DNA from: Multifurca ochricompacta
Lineage: Eukaryota; Basidiomycota; Agaricomycetes; Russulales; Russulaceae
DNA: 47,230 nt
Assembly (NCBI GenBank): GCA_022496185.1
Contig: WTXG01000271.1
Location: 1 to 47,230 of the forward strand
Direction: 5' to 3'
Numbering within the stretch: position 1 is the first letter of the stretch; each line of letters starts with the position of its first letter. Shown one piece after another: positions 30,312-42,931 of the stretch. Made by a program: the position numbers and the translations under genes. The notes below the pieces were generated by a model. It did not search any database and was not told where the DNA came from. It saw only the letters and a program-made list of their open reading frames with translations.

Positions 30312-30992
30312 TTAATTGTCCTTGGGCGCTTCTGGATGTTGGGTGTGGAACTCTGAGATAAGGGTCAGGGCAAAGATATTCCCAGTTGGTTCCCACAAAC
30401 TGTCAGAGTCTGGGAATCCCTTCCACTTAACTAGGTAGTGGAGTTTGTGCCCTCAGCCTTTTTGCTTTGAGTCTAGAATGCGCTCCACTTCCCACTCCGC
30501 TTCTCCATCAATAAGGTCAGGCGGGGGTCTTGGGAAGTTTTCCCCATGAATGGAAGTCTCCTTATATGGGGTCAGAAGTTTGGCATGAAAGACAGGATGG
30601 ATCTTCCATTTTGGTGGCAATTGTAATTCATAAGATACATCTGACAGCTTCCTTTTGATCTGGAAGGGTCCATGGCATTGGGGTGCCAGTTTGGCCAAGG
30701 GGTGTGACATGTGAATGTTTTTTCCTTTGAGCCAGACCCAGTCATTGGGCTGATAAGGTGTGAACATGCTTGGCTGCACAGTGAGAGCTTGCTGCACCTT
30801 TGCCAGGTTTTCATTGGCTGATTGTCACAGGTCCTCCCATTGGTGCATTCGTTGGGTTACTGAAGGGATGTTAGTGGGCTTATCTGCCCATGTGGTGTGT
30901 GGGGTCCAACCCATGATAAGGGAGAAGGGGGTAGCTTTCATTGTTCCATTGGGCCATGAGTTGTGTGCGAACTCTGCAGTTGACAGCCATTC
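30312..30992 (-). pseudogene. Gyp-A pol, integrase C-terminus and chromodomain
   Basis: On the minus strand the integrase continues from the far side of the solo LTR at 30993. The blocks are ATAEFAHN-like residues at the junction, PFSLIMGW, then QPSMFTPYQPNDWVWLKG and KLAPQCHGPFQIKRKLSDVS (the integrase GPF/Y module), HPVFHAKLLTPY, and the chromodomain KLHYLVKWKGFPDSDSLWEP. A TGA stands in front of GHKLHY and another after the EDL block. The stop codon is at 30314-30312. Confidence 0.85.
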
Positions 30993-31584
30993 TGTTATGA
31001 CCCTTGCCTAGCAACCCACTCTTTTTCACTATTCCTAATGACGACCCTTCCCTTCCACCGACTCTCCACTTCCTGATCATGTCCCCATCCTGGGATCCTT
31101 CATGTGCCCTACTCCCTTCCCTGTGACTGCTGATTGTACATATTGACTCGTTACTTACATCTGTTTGTGTCTTCTGTTATCTGTTATCTCCTTATCTCTA
31201 AGACTGGACACTTACTTAATTCCCTATCAGAAGCCAGGCTTTATGCCCTCTGCTTTCGTATATTCGGGCCCACATGACTCCGTGATATCTTATCTTTAGA
31301 CGCTCATCCAATTACGTATATAAGTCTGCTGTAACTACATTGTAGACCTCAGACTCGACTTATTGAATACATCAGTGCTTGTCTTCTGGACTTCCCTTTG
31401 AAAGCTTTGACTCAATCATCTCACGGTACTTCTGGTACTTTCCATTCGACATTGTCTTGGGGTACAGCCTCCTTGACTTTGACTCTTCCTGTACAAACTC
31501 CAAGAAGCCTTATTGGTTTCTTATCTGATAACGAACGAATGCTGTCACACAAGTCGTGTGGAACGTCCTGCACCAGATGTAACA
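30993..31584 (+). repeat. Solo Gyp-type LTR in Gyp-A integrase, TSD CATTC
   Basis: 592 bp from TGTTATGACC to AGATGTAACA, flanked by CATTC on both sides (30988-30992 and 31585-31589). It has the same TATA/AGACTCGACTT arrangement as the Gyp LTRs and is closest to those of Gyp-B. No internal sequence remains, so it arose by LTR-LTR recombination. Confidence 0.9.
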
Positions 31585-32599
31585 CATTCTGCCCAGTCGT
31601 TTTGTTGCTCATTACACCAAAACCGGAGGTACTGTTCCAACCACTGGTTTGTCTGCTCGGATTGTCCATCTGTCTGTGGGTGATAAGCTGTGGAGATATT
31701 CTGTGCGATGTCCAATGTCTTGCACAGGGCTTTGGCAAATGTCAATGTAAACTGGGTATCTCTATCAGATATGATCTTTTTGGGGAGTCCATAGTGGTGA
31801 TATACATGATTGAGGTATAGTTTTGCCACTCCCTCAGCTGTGATAGTTTCATTGCAAGGTATAAACAGGGCTGCTTTGGAACAGTCATGATCAGTGATTG
31901 TAAGAATGGTGTCGAAGCCTTGTGACTCCAGTAGCTTGACAATGAAGTCCATGGTGATGGTTTGGAAAGGGGTTGATGATATGGGGGTAATGGGATATAT
32001 CGGCGGGACTTTTGGATGCGTATTAACTTTGTTTGCTTGACATGCTGTGCATCCTTGTACATAGTTTGCAACATCCTGTTTCATGTTGGGCCACCAATAG
32101 TCTCTCTTGGCAAGGGCATAGGTATTGGTGATGCCTGGGTGGCCAGCAGAGGGGAGATCATGGTGAAAATGGATCACCCCCTCTTAATGTTGTCGCCACC
32201 AGTGACAACAAGCTGATCTCCATCCTTCCACCAAAGGCTGTTGACTTCTTTTAGATTGTGTGCATCAGCCCATGAGTGGCATAATTCCTGGTTCATATTT
32301 TGTGAAACTTGTGCCCATAGGTCCATATCATGGAGGCTGATAATGGCAGTCTTTGCAAACACTTCCTCTGGGAGAACAGTGATGTCATTATTGTCATCCT
32401 CACCTGTATGCATGTCTGGCCTGCATGACAGTGCATCTGCTCTAGCATTCTGGCTTCCAGCAATGTGTTTCAGGGTGAAGTTATACTCTTCTAACTCCAG
32501 GACTTCTCGTGCCACACATCGACTGATTTTGTGGGGTTCTTTCCAATACAAGAGGTTGGAATGGTTGGTGTGAATGATGGTTTTGTGAGGGGTTCCTGC
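31585..32599 (-). pseudogene. Gyp-A pol, RNase H end and integrase core
   Basis: Minus-strand reading: YWKEPHKIS, REVLELEEYNFTLKHIAGSQ (RNase H end), the spacer EVFAKTAIISLHDMDLWAQV, the HHCC finger HFHHDLPSAGHPGI ... CTACQANK, and integrase core TMDFIVKLLESQGFD, ISDRDTQFTLTF and TDGQSEQTNQ containing Asp, Asp and Glu. A frame change falls near 32175 at IKRG/VIHF. The reading is cut at the CATTC target site by the solo LTR on its left, and by the family P LTR on its right. Confidence 0.9.
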
Positions 32600-33104
32600 T
32601 GTTGAACAGGCATGAGGCGCAGCATACTGACTGTGAAGTTAGTGAGTTAAGCTAGAATGACAAGTTATACTTCAGAGGTGAAGAAAACTCTATTATACTA
32701 TACTACACACCTAGAACAACAAGTTATCTATATGAGACGGTTAGTCAAAGGTAAGGTAGTAAGTAAGAAGACTGGGACTTACACTTCAGAGGTGAAGAAA
32801 ACTCTAAAGTGTAAGAGACGAATCAGACACCCTTATATACTCTTCAAGGGATGGTCTGTGCACTGGGAATAAGTCCACAAGTGCCGGACAAAGTCCAAAC
32901 AATAAACATGAGGGAGAAAGGCCATTGGCCATTACAGTAATCACATGTTATCTGGTGCATCAGTCAGCTACTGCAGAATGTGAGAAGAAAAGTAATAATG
33001 ATAATGTAAAAAGTCCGAAACTCCGGTATCTAATCTAATCTACAAAGTAGCTAATCTAATCACCTGATGCCTGAAGCATCACTGAACATCTACTGTGTTC
33101 AACA
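32600..33104 (-). repeat. Solo LTR, family P, in Gyp-A RNase H, TSD CCTGC
   Basis: 505 bp. Read on the minus strand it starts TGTTGAACACAG and ends GCCTGTTCAACA, with a GAGTATATAAGGG promoter box. CCTGC lies at both sides (32595-32599 and 33105-33109). It matches 1050-1562. The ORF at 32657-32872 on the plus strand is within it and is not a gene. Confidence 0.9.
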
Positions 33105-34085
33105 CCTGCCAGGTAGGGTCACCAATGTCGTAATGCCTTGACTATGGCTAAAAGTTCCCTGTCCCAGATGTCATAATTCCGCTCTGCTGGTGAGAAGGTT
33201 TCAGAGTAGTATGCCACTGGGTAAAGTATTTGCGTGGCGTCTCTTTGATATAGTACTGCCCCATTTGCAAAGTGAGAGGCATCCACTTCTAATTCAAAGG
33301 GGTGGCTCAGATCTGGCTGGATGAGCACTGGTTCCAAGCCAACAAGGTCCCTGATCTGCTCAAATGCCTGCTGCTGTGCTGTACCCCAATGCCATGGCAC
33401 ATCCTTCTTCAATAGATCGTTTAATGGTTGTGTGATGCCAGAGAACCCTTTGACAAAGTGTCGATAGAAGTTACAAAACCCAATGAATGATCAGACATCT
33501 TTGACACAGGTTGGCACTGGCCATTCCCAGATCCCCTGTACTTTAATGGGGTCCATACGCACTTGTCCTCCTTCTAAGATAACTCCTAGATACTCAACAC
33601 TCTGTTGTTCGAAGGAGCACTTGGCTGGCTTGAGGTACAGGTCATGTTCATGCAATATATCCAGCACCTGATGCACTCGTTCTCGATGGTGGTTTAAGTT
33701 GTCTGGGGTAGCTACTAAGATGTCGTCCATGTAGACCACTACTTCGCTGTTGAGGATGAGATCATGGAAGATATGATTCATCATGGACTGGAATGTCGCT
33801 GGCGAATTTGTGAGACCAAAGAACATGACATTTGGTTCGAACAGCCCTTGATTTGTTTTAAATGCCGCTTTGCATTGATCACCTTCTTTAATTTGGACAT
33901 TGTTGTAACCCCACCGTACATCCATTTTCGAGAAGAGGGACTTGTCCCTCATGGTGTCGATAAGCTCAGAGATAAGCGGCAAGGGGTAGGCATTCTTTAC
34001 AGTGTGAGCATTAATCTGTTGATAGTCCTGGACTGGTTGTAGCTTGCTGTCCTTCTTCTTGATAAAGAAGAAAGGCGAGGCATAC
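33105..34085 (-). pseudogene. Gyp-A pol, reverse transcriptase and RNase H start
   Basis: Minus-strand order is the RT entry [51 protein letters not shown], the catalytic [48 protein letters not shown], and RNase H FELEVDASHFANGAVLYQRD to DIWDRELLAIVKALRHW. TGA after CVKD near 33488 replaces the Arg of sister copies, and a second TGA follows RHW. The segment lies between the Gyp-D and family P insertions. Confidence 0.9.
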
Positions 34086-34666
34086 TGTTATGAACCCCAT
34101 CGCTTCCCATGTTCTTTTTCCTACCCAACGATGACCCCTCCCTACTGCCCACTCTCCACTATCAGATCACGTCTCCATCGTGGGACCCATCACATGCTCT
34201 TCATCCATCCCTGTGACTCGCTTGTTTGTCTATGATTGCTCACCCTTATCGTTGTCCATTACTTATCTTCTTATCGTACGACCGGACACTTACCTAGTTC
34301 CCTATCAGTAGAAGCCAGGCTTTACGCCCTCTGCTTCCAGATATTTGGACCCACTTGACTCCGCATTTCTTATCAATAGGCGCTCACCCCATTACGTATA
34401 TAAGCCCGCTGTAGACTACATTGTAGGCTCAGACTCGACTTATTGAATACATCGGTGTTCATCTTCTGGACTTCCCCTTGAAACCCCCTAAGCTTGATTG
34501 TCTCAGCACTTCTGGTGCTTTTCCGCTCACCATTGTCTTAGAGCACAGCCTCTTTGACTTTGACTCATCACGTCTTGACTCCAAAAGGCCCTATTGGTCT
34601 TTTATCTGAACCCGTGAACCGCGCTGTCACACAAGTCGTGTGGAATGTCCCACACCAGACGTAACA
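34086..34666 (+). repeat. Gyp-D 5' LTR
   Basis: TGTTATGAAC to AGACGTAACA. TATATAAG is at 34397-34404 and the R motif AGACTCGACTT at 34431-34441. Confidence 0.9.
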
Positions 34667-34679
34667 TCAAGTCAAGTCT
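34667..34679 (+). promoter_or_regulatory. Gyp-D self-priming primer-binding site
   Basis: TCAAGTCAAGTCT follows the LTR directly; 34669-34679 is complementary to the R motif at 34431-34441 apart from one decayed CpG. Confidence 0.65.
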
Positions 34680-34685
34680 CTCATC

Positions 34686-36196
34686 ATGGCTTCCAGCCGC
34701 AGTCAGACCCTCTTTAAAGAAGAACCCATCGAATGAAGGGACGAGCCTGACCTTTCACAACAAGTACTTGGCTCTGCCACCTGGAAAGATTTTGAGTCCG
34801 AGTTTGGATACTACGTCTATCACGACAGAAGATACCAACCGGTAGAATACGACGACGAGAAAAGAGTTTGGTATCGTATCCGATATTCGGACAGCCGACA
34901 CTCTTGGGTCACTACAGGACCCGCGCCACCTGAATTTGGATTAGGGCCATGGAGAGAAAATCCCCCGGCCATTGTTATGGACTCCGAACCAGAGGAGTAC
35001 GTAGAAGAACACAGCGAAGAAGCACTGGTATTAGCATTGTCTACAGCCCCAGTTGCACCCGAAGTTGTCACGTCCAGAGCCCCTGCTTTGACAACTCCCC
35101 AGATCTCCATACAATCTACCGACACCGTTATCCCCTTTTATCAGAACATGTCCACAATCGCCGCTCAGCTCCCAGACCCAGCCCCTCCCCCTCCCCCACC
35201 TCCAGCTGTATTACCGAACATACCCCCACCTTCAGGACATCTATCAGGAGTACTACCACAGACGTTCGCTGGGGATTGTTCACAAAGCAAGAAGTTCATG
35301 TTGGAGTTCACGACCTTCAAAAACTTCAATCATGACATTCCCCAAATCATCAACCCCTTCCAATGTGCCAACCTCTTCCTATCTCTAATCCGGGGAGAGG
35401 CAGTGGACAATTGGACCATGGAACAGCTAGAGTGGCTGAACAAACAAATTGAGAGTGGCCGTTGCACCACTAGTGAAGGGCTTTGGGAGACCATTGCTCA
35501 GCGATTCAAAGATGCATACACAGATGGGCAGGCAAAGCAGAAGGCTGCCCGAGAGCTCAAATCCCTGAAAATGGAAAAAGGGGAATTAGATGCTTACATG
35601 GCCAAATTCAGAAGTCTGGCCAACAGAGCGGGATACGACATGGATGAGGAGGCAACACTGGATCTCTTCTCCAGGGTTTACCCAACCCACTCATCAAAAA
35701 CATAATTCAGTTCCACCACCCTCAAGATTGGGACAGCTGGGTAGATGCTGCTCAATGACAGCAGCAGGACTATCTCGACTTCCAGACGTGCTTTGGAATC
35801 GATACAAAGAAGGGAAAGACTCAGGATCAGTGGAAGGCAGCCTTCGGAATTAAGCCTGCACATACTTCCCAACATGACCCAAATGCCATGGATACGTCAG
35901 CTGACAGGACCAGAGCCAGAGCCACACTTACTGAAGATGAGCGGCAGACGTTGATGAAGGAAGGAAGATGCTTTCGTTGTAAAGCACAAGGACACATGTC
36001 GGGGGAGTGCCCAAAGAAAGGGGCGCGAGTGGCTGAGGCTACAACCGCTCCCATACACAATAACCCACCAACCGTCGAAAATAAAATGCCGACGAAGGAA
36101 GAAAAAGCACAGGAAATATGGGCAAACATGATGAAGGAAAGCAAAGAAGTTAGGGCTATTCTAGTAGAGAAGGCATTTGCGAAAAAGGATTTTTGA
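34686..36196 (+). pseudogene. Gyp-D gag
   Basis: This copy alone starts with ATG (MASSRSQTLFKEE) but meets TGA within 20 codons. The capsid-like part (FMLEFTTFKNFNHD, NWTMEQLEWLNKQ) is open from 34977. One base is lost near 35673 at LFSR/VYPT, moving the rest one frame back, and a TGA stands at the DAAQ*QQQ site where Gyp-B also has TGA. The nucleocapsid end has the CX2CX4HX4C knuckle CFRCKAQGHMSGEC at about 35970-36010. It ends GAT TTT TGA at the shift site. Confidence 0.85.
36187..36196 (+). other. Gag-pol shift site GGATTTTTGA
   Basis: Gag stop TGA is at 36194-36196. The pol frame opens at TTG 36193, one base back. Identical in sequence to the Gyp-B site. Confidence 0.5.
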
Positions 36197-39100
36197 TCAG
36201 CTCAAACCCATCGGCCTGGGCACGAGCACTACATGTAACCTTTGTGTATACTAGTCGCTTCAAGTCTTTGAAAATACCAGTACATTTTGAAACTACACAG
36301 AGGACGGCCGATCGTGACATCCTGGTCGATTCAGGAGCCACAGATAACTTCATCAGTCTGCGGATGGCAAGGACCATGGGACTAGGGATGCTGGCACTCC
36401 CCCAGGAGAAAAATATCTGGAATATTGATGGAACTGCCAACCGAGCAGGAAAGATTACACATTACACCGACCTCAATGTCCAAGTAGGGGAGAAGACAAA
36501 GGTCATCCACTTTCTAGTCACCAACCTAGGCAACGAAGATTTGGTTTTGGGATATCCCTGGCTTGCTGCATTTGAGCCCAAGATCAATTGGAGTGATGCG
36601 ACCATGGACAAAGACTTCTACCCCATTCTCATCACATCAATCGGGTATGACTATGCTGTTTGGCATTCAGCAGTACACCGGATAAAAGAAAAGAGTGAAG
36701 ACCCAGGATATTGTTTCGCTACCAAGGCATCGGAACTTGCGCAGAAAGCAGTGGAGGGGCATGCAGAAAGTACTTTTGAGGAAGTAGTGCCACAAGAGTA
36801 TCATTGACATTGGAAGGTGTTCTCTGAGGAGGAATCTCAACGCTTTCCGCCCGCACGACCATGGGATCATGCTATCGACTTCATACCCGACACCCCATCG
36901 GTGATTGACTGTAAAATTTATCCACTGTCGCAAGCGGAACAGACCGCGCTCACAGCATTCCTCGAGGAACATCTTGCAAAAGGGTACATTCATCCATCAA
37001 AATCACCATACGCGTTGCCATTCTTCTTTATCAAGAAGAAAGATGGCAAGCTTCGACCAGTTCAGGACTACCAACGAATAAACGCCTATACTGTAAAGAA
37101 TGCTTACCCCTTGCCACTCCTCTTGGAACTTATTGACACCATGAGGGATAAATCCATGTTCTCCAAAATGGATGTCCATTGGGGCTATAACAATATTAGG
37201 ATCAAGGATGGAGACCAATGTAAAGCAGCGTTCAAGACCAACCAAGGGCTCTTCGAACCAAACATTATGTTCTTCAGGCTCACCAATTCGCCCGCTACTT
37301 TCCAATCAATGATGAACCACATCTTCCGTGATCTCATCCTTACCAGCGAAGTGGTGGTTTATATGGATGACATATTGGTTGCCACCACGAACGATCTGAC
37401 CCATCACTGAGAATGAGTACACCAGGTGTTGGACATCCTGCATGAACATGACCTGTACCTCAAACCTGCCAAGTGCTCATTCGAACAACCAAGCGTAGAA
37501 TACTTGGGAGTCATCTTGGAGGGAGGACAGGTCCAGATGGACCCGGTAAAGGTACAAGGAATCCGGGAATGGCCAGTGCCTACATGCGTCAAGGACATAT
37601 GATCCTTCATTGGTTTCTGTAACTTTTATCGATGTTTCATCCGGGGATTCTCAGGGATTGCCCAACCGCTAAATGGATTACTAAAGAAAGATGTCCCATG
37701 GCATTGGACGGAGGAACAGCAAAAGGCTTTTGAACAGATTTGCGACATCATTGGCTCAGAACCAGTCCTTCTACAACTGGATCTGCAGAAACCCTTCGAG
37801 CTCGAAGTTGATGCATCTCACTTTGCGAATGGTGCCATATTAAATCAGCGGGACGCGGCGGGACTCCTTCATCCTGTTGCCTTTTATTTGGAAACATTTT
37901 CACCAGCGGAACGGAATTATGACATCTGGGATAGAGAGTTATTGGCCATAGTAAAAGCATTGCGACATTGGTGACCATACTTAGTGGGGACCCCTCACAA
38001 AACCATTATTCACACTGATCACTCCAACTTGCTCTATTGGAAGGAACCCCACAAGATCAGCTGACAAGTTGCTCGTGAAGTCCTAGAGCTGGAAGAGTAC
38101 AACTTCATCCTGAAACATATTGCCGGAAGTCGCAATGCACGTGCAGACGCCCTGTCGCGATGGTCTGATCTGAACAATGGCACAGAGGACAATAATGATG
38201 TTACAGTACTCCCTGAGGAAGTTTTCGCAAGGACGGCTGTTGTCAGCCTTCACAACATGGATCTATGGGCCCAGGTGTCGCAAAATATGAATCAACGGTT
38301 ATGCGAAACATGGGCAGAAGCACACAATCTGAAGAAAATCGACAGCCTCTGGTGGAAGGATGGGGATCGACTTGTTGTCACCGGTGGCGACAACATTAAG
38401 AGGGGGGTGATCCACTTTCACCATGACCTTCCCTCAGTGGGACATCCAGGCATCGCTAATACCTACGCTCTCGCCAAACAAGACTACTGGTGGCCAAACA
38501 TGAAGAAGGATGTGGAGGAATACATGAAGGGATGCGCAGACTGCCAGGCCAACAAAGTGAATACACACCCACACCCACCAGCACCATTCCCAATTACACC
38601 AACAGCATCACAACCGTTTCAGACTATTGCCATGGATTTCATTGTGAAACTCCCCACTTCCAGAGGTTTCAACTCAATCCTAACCATCACTGACCATGAC
38701 TGTTCGAAAGCAGCACTGTTCATACCCTGCAACAAGTCCATCATGGCAGAGGGAGTGGCCAAACTCTACCTAGATCATGTCTACAGACACTACGGCCTCC
38801 CTGAGAAGATCATCTCAGACTGCGACCCACGTTTCACATCCACATTTGCCAGAGTGCTCTGCAAGACGCTGAACATCACCCAAAACATCTCGATGGCTTA
38901 TCATCCACAGACAGATGGACAATCGGAGTGGACAAACCAATGGCTCGAGCAATATCTTCGGTTTTGGTGCAATGGACGACAGGACGATTGGGCTGACTGG
39001 CTTGCAACAGCAGAATTTGCACACAACTCCTGGCCCAATGGTACCACAAAAAACTCCCCATTCTCACTCATCATGGGATGGACGCCCTGAGCCACGTGGA

Positions 39101-39675
39101 CTGGAAAACCAACGAATGTCCCATCAGCCACACAGCATATCAGCCAATGGGAAGAGATCAGGAAATCAGCCAATGAGAACCTGTTGAAGGCACAAAGAAC
39201 CCTAGCCGAAAGACCCTCGAAGTTCACACCTTATCAGACCAATGACCTGGTGTGGTTGGAAGGGAAGAACATTCACACGTCACATCCAACAGCCAAATTG
39301 GCGCCCTGATGTCACGGACCCTTTAAGATAACGAGGAAGCTGTCGGACGTGTCATATGAACTCGAACTCCCCCGTACATGGCACATTCACCCAGTCTTCC
39401 ATGCTAGGCTGTTGACACCCTACAAGGAAACGTCCCTGCATGGGGAGAACTTCCCAAGACCGCCGCCTGACCTTATCAACAGAGAAGAGGAGTGGGAAGT
39501 AGAACACATTCTAGACTCAAAGCGACAAGGCTGGGGGCGCAAGCTGTATTACCTAGTTAAGTGGAAAGGATTCCCAGCCTCTGACAATTCATGGGAACCA
39601 GCTGGAGATATCTTTGCCCCAGTCCTTATCACGGAGTTCCATGTCCGACACCCAGAAGCGCCCAAAAACAGTTAA
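36193..39675 (+). pseudogene. Gyp-D pol: protease to chromodomain
   Basis: The whole pol is readable in one frame. It contains protease DILVDSGATDNFI, RT with [12 protein letters not shown] near 37365, RNase H FELEVDASHFANGA, the integrase finger HFHHDLPSVGHPGI ... CADCQANK, core MDFIVKLPTSRGF, ISDCDPRFTS and DGQSEWTNQ, the GPF module and the chromodomain KLYYLVKWKGFPASDNSWEP. I count eight stops, all TGA (including 36805, 37408, 37414 and 39088). No insertion or deletion shifts the frame. The conserved SDRD is changed to SDCD, again a C-to-T change in an Arg codon. Confidence 0.9.
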
Positions 39676-39751
39676 AAGGAGCAACCTCAGACCCCATCGA
39701 ATTCCCCAGTACATGCTCCCTCAGCAATGTTCTAACACTATCCAATCCATC

Positions 39752-41537
39752 ATGTCTTTTGTCGCTGCCAATGCTGCTGTTGATGCTTTCACTGCCTCCG
39801 TCATCGTCGAAAATTTCCCATCTGCTCACCCCTCCACTCGTCCCCCCTCCCCATTGACTATGAAGCCGCGGAAGCCCATGTCAAGAACCAGTCTCCAAAC
39901 CCAAACGACGATTTCACCCACTGTGAAGAGCCCCACTCCAATGACCTACTCAATGGGGAAGTCAATGATGAAGCCCCTGAATTCCCCTTCATCCCTAACA
40001 ATCCTAACTCGTCAATGTACTTCCCCTTAGAGATCACGATGGCCAATGGCTCCATGGCCATTGCCAAGTATATCTACTACACCAATGGAGGAATGGATGT
40101 GGCAGGATGTATGAAGAAAGATGGACCAGTTTATGGGGCTCCCGTTTATTTGGAGGAAAGGTATACAGGCCGGCTTCATCACACACTGACCAACAAACAT
40201 GTTACGTCTGGTGCGAGACGTTCCACACGACTTGTGCGACAGCTTTGGTACGTTGTTCAGATAAGAGGTCAATAGGACCTCTTGGAGTTTGAATGGATAA
40301 GTCAACGTCAAAGGGGCTGTTCCCTAGTGATGATGTTGAGTGGAAAGTGCCAAAAGCACTGAGACGGTTGAGTCAAAGGTTCCAAGGGGAAGTCCAAAAG
40401 ACAAACACCAATGTATTCAATAAGTCGAGTCTGAGGTCTACAGTGTAGTTACAGCAGACTTATATACGTAATCGAATGGGCGTCTATAGATAAGATAACG
40501 GAGTCAAGTGGGCCCAAATATACGAAAGCGGACGGCGTAAAGTCGGCTTCTGATAGGGTATTAAGTAAGTGTCCGAACGTAAAGATAAGGGGATAACAAG
40601 ATAAGAGACAAGAGGTCAAACATAGGTATACAGTGCGTCAACAAGTCCAAAGCAAGTCACGGAGATGGGAGCAGGGCACGTGATGGGTCCCAGGACGGGG
40701 ACGTGATCATGAAGTGCAGAGTGGGCGGTAGGGACGGGTCACTGTTGGGGAGGTGGAAGAAAACAGGGTTGCTCGGTAGGGATTGTAACAAAACAGCTGG
40801 GTCACCTCGCCGCAGAGGACTGTCGCACTTTCACAATCGACGAAGTAATAAATGACATGCGACTCCCGCGCCTCAAAGCAGAAGTCATGAGGTTGCAGAA
40901 GAACATCACATTGCAAAGGACACTGAATCAGCAGTACAAGGAGCATGTGAAGATGATGGCGAGGCTGACCAATGGAATGTTCCAGTTGGAGCAGGAGATT
41001 GTGGAGATCAGAAAGAGATTGGAGGTGGGGGACACATATCAAACGATCGCTGAAAGGTACGCCGACACCTATGCACGACCCCTCCCTCTTCAAACCTTGG
41101 GTGCTGCCCTGACACTGCTGCCGAACCGACTCGAGATGCCGCGCTTACATGAAAACCCCTGCAGAGAAACTTGCTGGTGCTGTGACAGTAAATATCACAT
41201 CAGTTGGAATTGCCCTCTCAACCGCAAGTGGTGTCGACACTGCTGTAGCAATCTCCACTGGAGTTGGCACTGCATTTTCCGATGAGTAGGCGTGGCCCCG
41301 ATGATCAGTAACCCATCGGGATGGTGCGGCAAGTGTCTTCATCACAACGCCGGACATAAAGAGATCGATTGCCCTGTCTACGACCTATGCTGCGCATGTG
41401 GACAGCGCGGCCCATACGGCTTCCTTCGCACCCATGCATGTCTGCAGGAGTTGGAGTCATACACGATGGATGATCGTAATGTAGCTGACAATTATCTGGA
41501 GCTGGTACAAGACGATGACGGTACGAGTCGTTTCTAG
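39752..41537 (+). pseudogene. Gyp-D ORF3, frameshifted and split by a solo LTR
   Basis: ATG begins MSFVAANAAVDAFTAS. A base change in length near 39845 (CGTCCCCCCTCCCC) shifts the frame. The YFPLEITMAN and DVAGCMKKDGPVYG blocks follow, and the gene is cut at 40199 by a minus-oriented solo LTR. It resumes at 40796 with LGHLAAED, LKAEVMRLQKNITL, EQEIVEIRKRLEVGDTYQTI and knuckles CWCCDSKYHISWNC, CRHCCSNLHWSWHC, CGKCLHHNAGHKEIDC and CCACGQRGPYGF. A TGA lies between knuckles 2 and 3. It ends QDDDGTSRF-TAG. Cys and His ligands are kept in all four groups. Confidence 0.85.
40200..40790 (-). repeat. Solo LTR in Gyp-D ORF3, TSD AAACA
   Basis: 591 bp, TGTTACGTCT to GGGATTGTAACA in plus reading, flanked by AAACA on both sides (40195-40199 and 40791-40795). 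It is closest to the solo LTR at 13427-14026. The promoter box and R motif lie on the minus strand. Confidence 0.9.
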
Positions 41538-41568
41538 CTGGGACTGCTAGAACCAGAAGAGGGGGTGA

Positions 41569-42149
41569 TGTTACGAACCCCATCGCTTCCCATGTTCTTT
41601 TTCCTACCCAACGATGACCCCTCCCTACTGCCCACTCTCCACTATCAGATCACGTCTCCATCGTGGGACCTGTCACATGCTCTTCGTCCATCCCCATGAC
41701 TCGCTTGTTTGTCTATGATTGCTCACCCTTATCGTTGTCCATTACTTATCTTCTTATCGTACGACTGGACACTTACCTAGTTCCCTATCAGTAGAAGCCA
41801 GGCTTTATGCCCTCTGCTTCCAGATATTTGGACCCACTTGACTCCGCGTTTCTTATCAATAGGCGCTCACCCCATTACATATATAAGCCTGCTGTAGACT
41901 ACATTGTAGGCTCAGACTCAACTTATTGAATACATTGGTGTTCGTCTTCCAGACTTCCCCTTGAAACCCCCTAAGCTTGATTGTCTCAGCACTTCTGGTG
42001 CTTTTCCGCTCACCATTGTCTTAGAGCACAGCCTCTTTGACTTTGACTCATCACGTCTTGACTCCAAAAGGCCCTATTGGTCTTTTATCTGAACCTGCGA
42101 ACCACACTGTCACACAAGTCATGTGGAACGTCCCGCACCGGATGTAACA
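41569..42149 (+). repeat. Gyp-D 3' LTR
   Basis: Partner of 34086-34666, TGTTACGAAC to GGATGTAACA, followed by the CATAC duplication and the resumed Gyp-A pol. Confidence 0.9.
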
Positions 42150-42931
42150 CATACTGTGACTTGGAGGGGTGAATGTATCCCTTTGCCAAATGTTCTTCAA
42201 GAAATTCTGTCAGCACCATTTGTTTGGATTGGGACAGCAGATAAATTTTGCAATCGATTGCTGCTGGTGTATCAGGGAGTAGATCTATGGTGTGATCCCA
42301 TGGTCGGGAGGGTGGAAAGCGCTGTGACTCTTCTTCAGAGAATACCTTCCAATGCTGGTGATAGGCACTTGGTACTATGTCACTGTAAGTCTTCTCTGTT
42401 TGCCCCTGTATCACCTTCTGGGCTAATTCTGATGCCTTGGTGACATAACAGCAACCTGGGTCTTCCTCTTCTGTGCTTGTGGCTTTTATTGTCAGATGTC
42501 TGATTGCGTAATCATAGCCTATAGATGTAATGATGGTTGGGTATGAATCTTTGTCCATTGTTGCATCGGCCCAGTTGATCTTTGGTTCAAATGCCGCAAG
42601 CCATGGATATCCCAAGATGAGGTCTTCATCTCCTAAGTTGGTGATCAAGAAATGGATGACCTTTGTTATCTCCCCTACTTGAACATTTAAGTCAGTATAA
42701 TGCGTGATTTTTCCAGCATGATTGGCTGTTCCATTGATATTCCAGATATTCTTTTCCTGAGGAAGAGTCATTATTCCCAGGCCTAAGGTCTTAATTAGTC
42801 GCAGACTAATAAAGTTGTTGGTGGCTCCAGAGTCCACTAAGATGTCTCGGTCAGCCGTCCTCTGCGTAGTTTTGAAATGGACTGGTATTTTCAATGATTT
42901 GAATCGACTAGTATACACAGAGGTAACATGG
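42150..42931 (-). pseudogene. Gyp-A pol, protease and start of RT
   Basis: Minus-strand reading: TSRFKSLKIPVHFKTT, protease DILVDSGATNNFI, NIWNINGTANHAGKITHYTD, ILGYPWLAAFEPKINWADAT, ELAQKVIQGQTEKTY, RPWDHTIDLLPDTPAAIDCK and [16 protein letters not shown]. It is cut there by Gyp-D, and RT continues at 34085. On its upstream side it is cut by the family Q solo LTR, so the first 15 or so pol codons lie at about 43560-43516. Confidence 0.9.

Larger units (their letters stand above)
34086..42149 (+). mobile_element. Gyp-D: chromodomain Ty3/gypsy element in Gyp-A RT, TSD CATAC
   Basis: 581-bp LTRs at 34086-34666 and 41569-42149, flanked by CATAC (34081-34085 and 42150-42154). Gene order is gag, pol, ORF3, purine tract AGAAGAGGGGG (41555-41565). 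One solo LTR is nested in ORF3. Without it the element is 7468 bp. The two LTRs differ at about 26 sites by eye, all transitions, with no indel. Confidence 0.95.
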
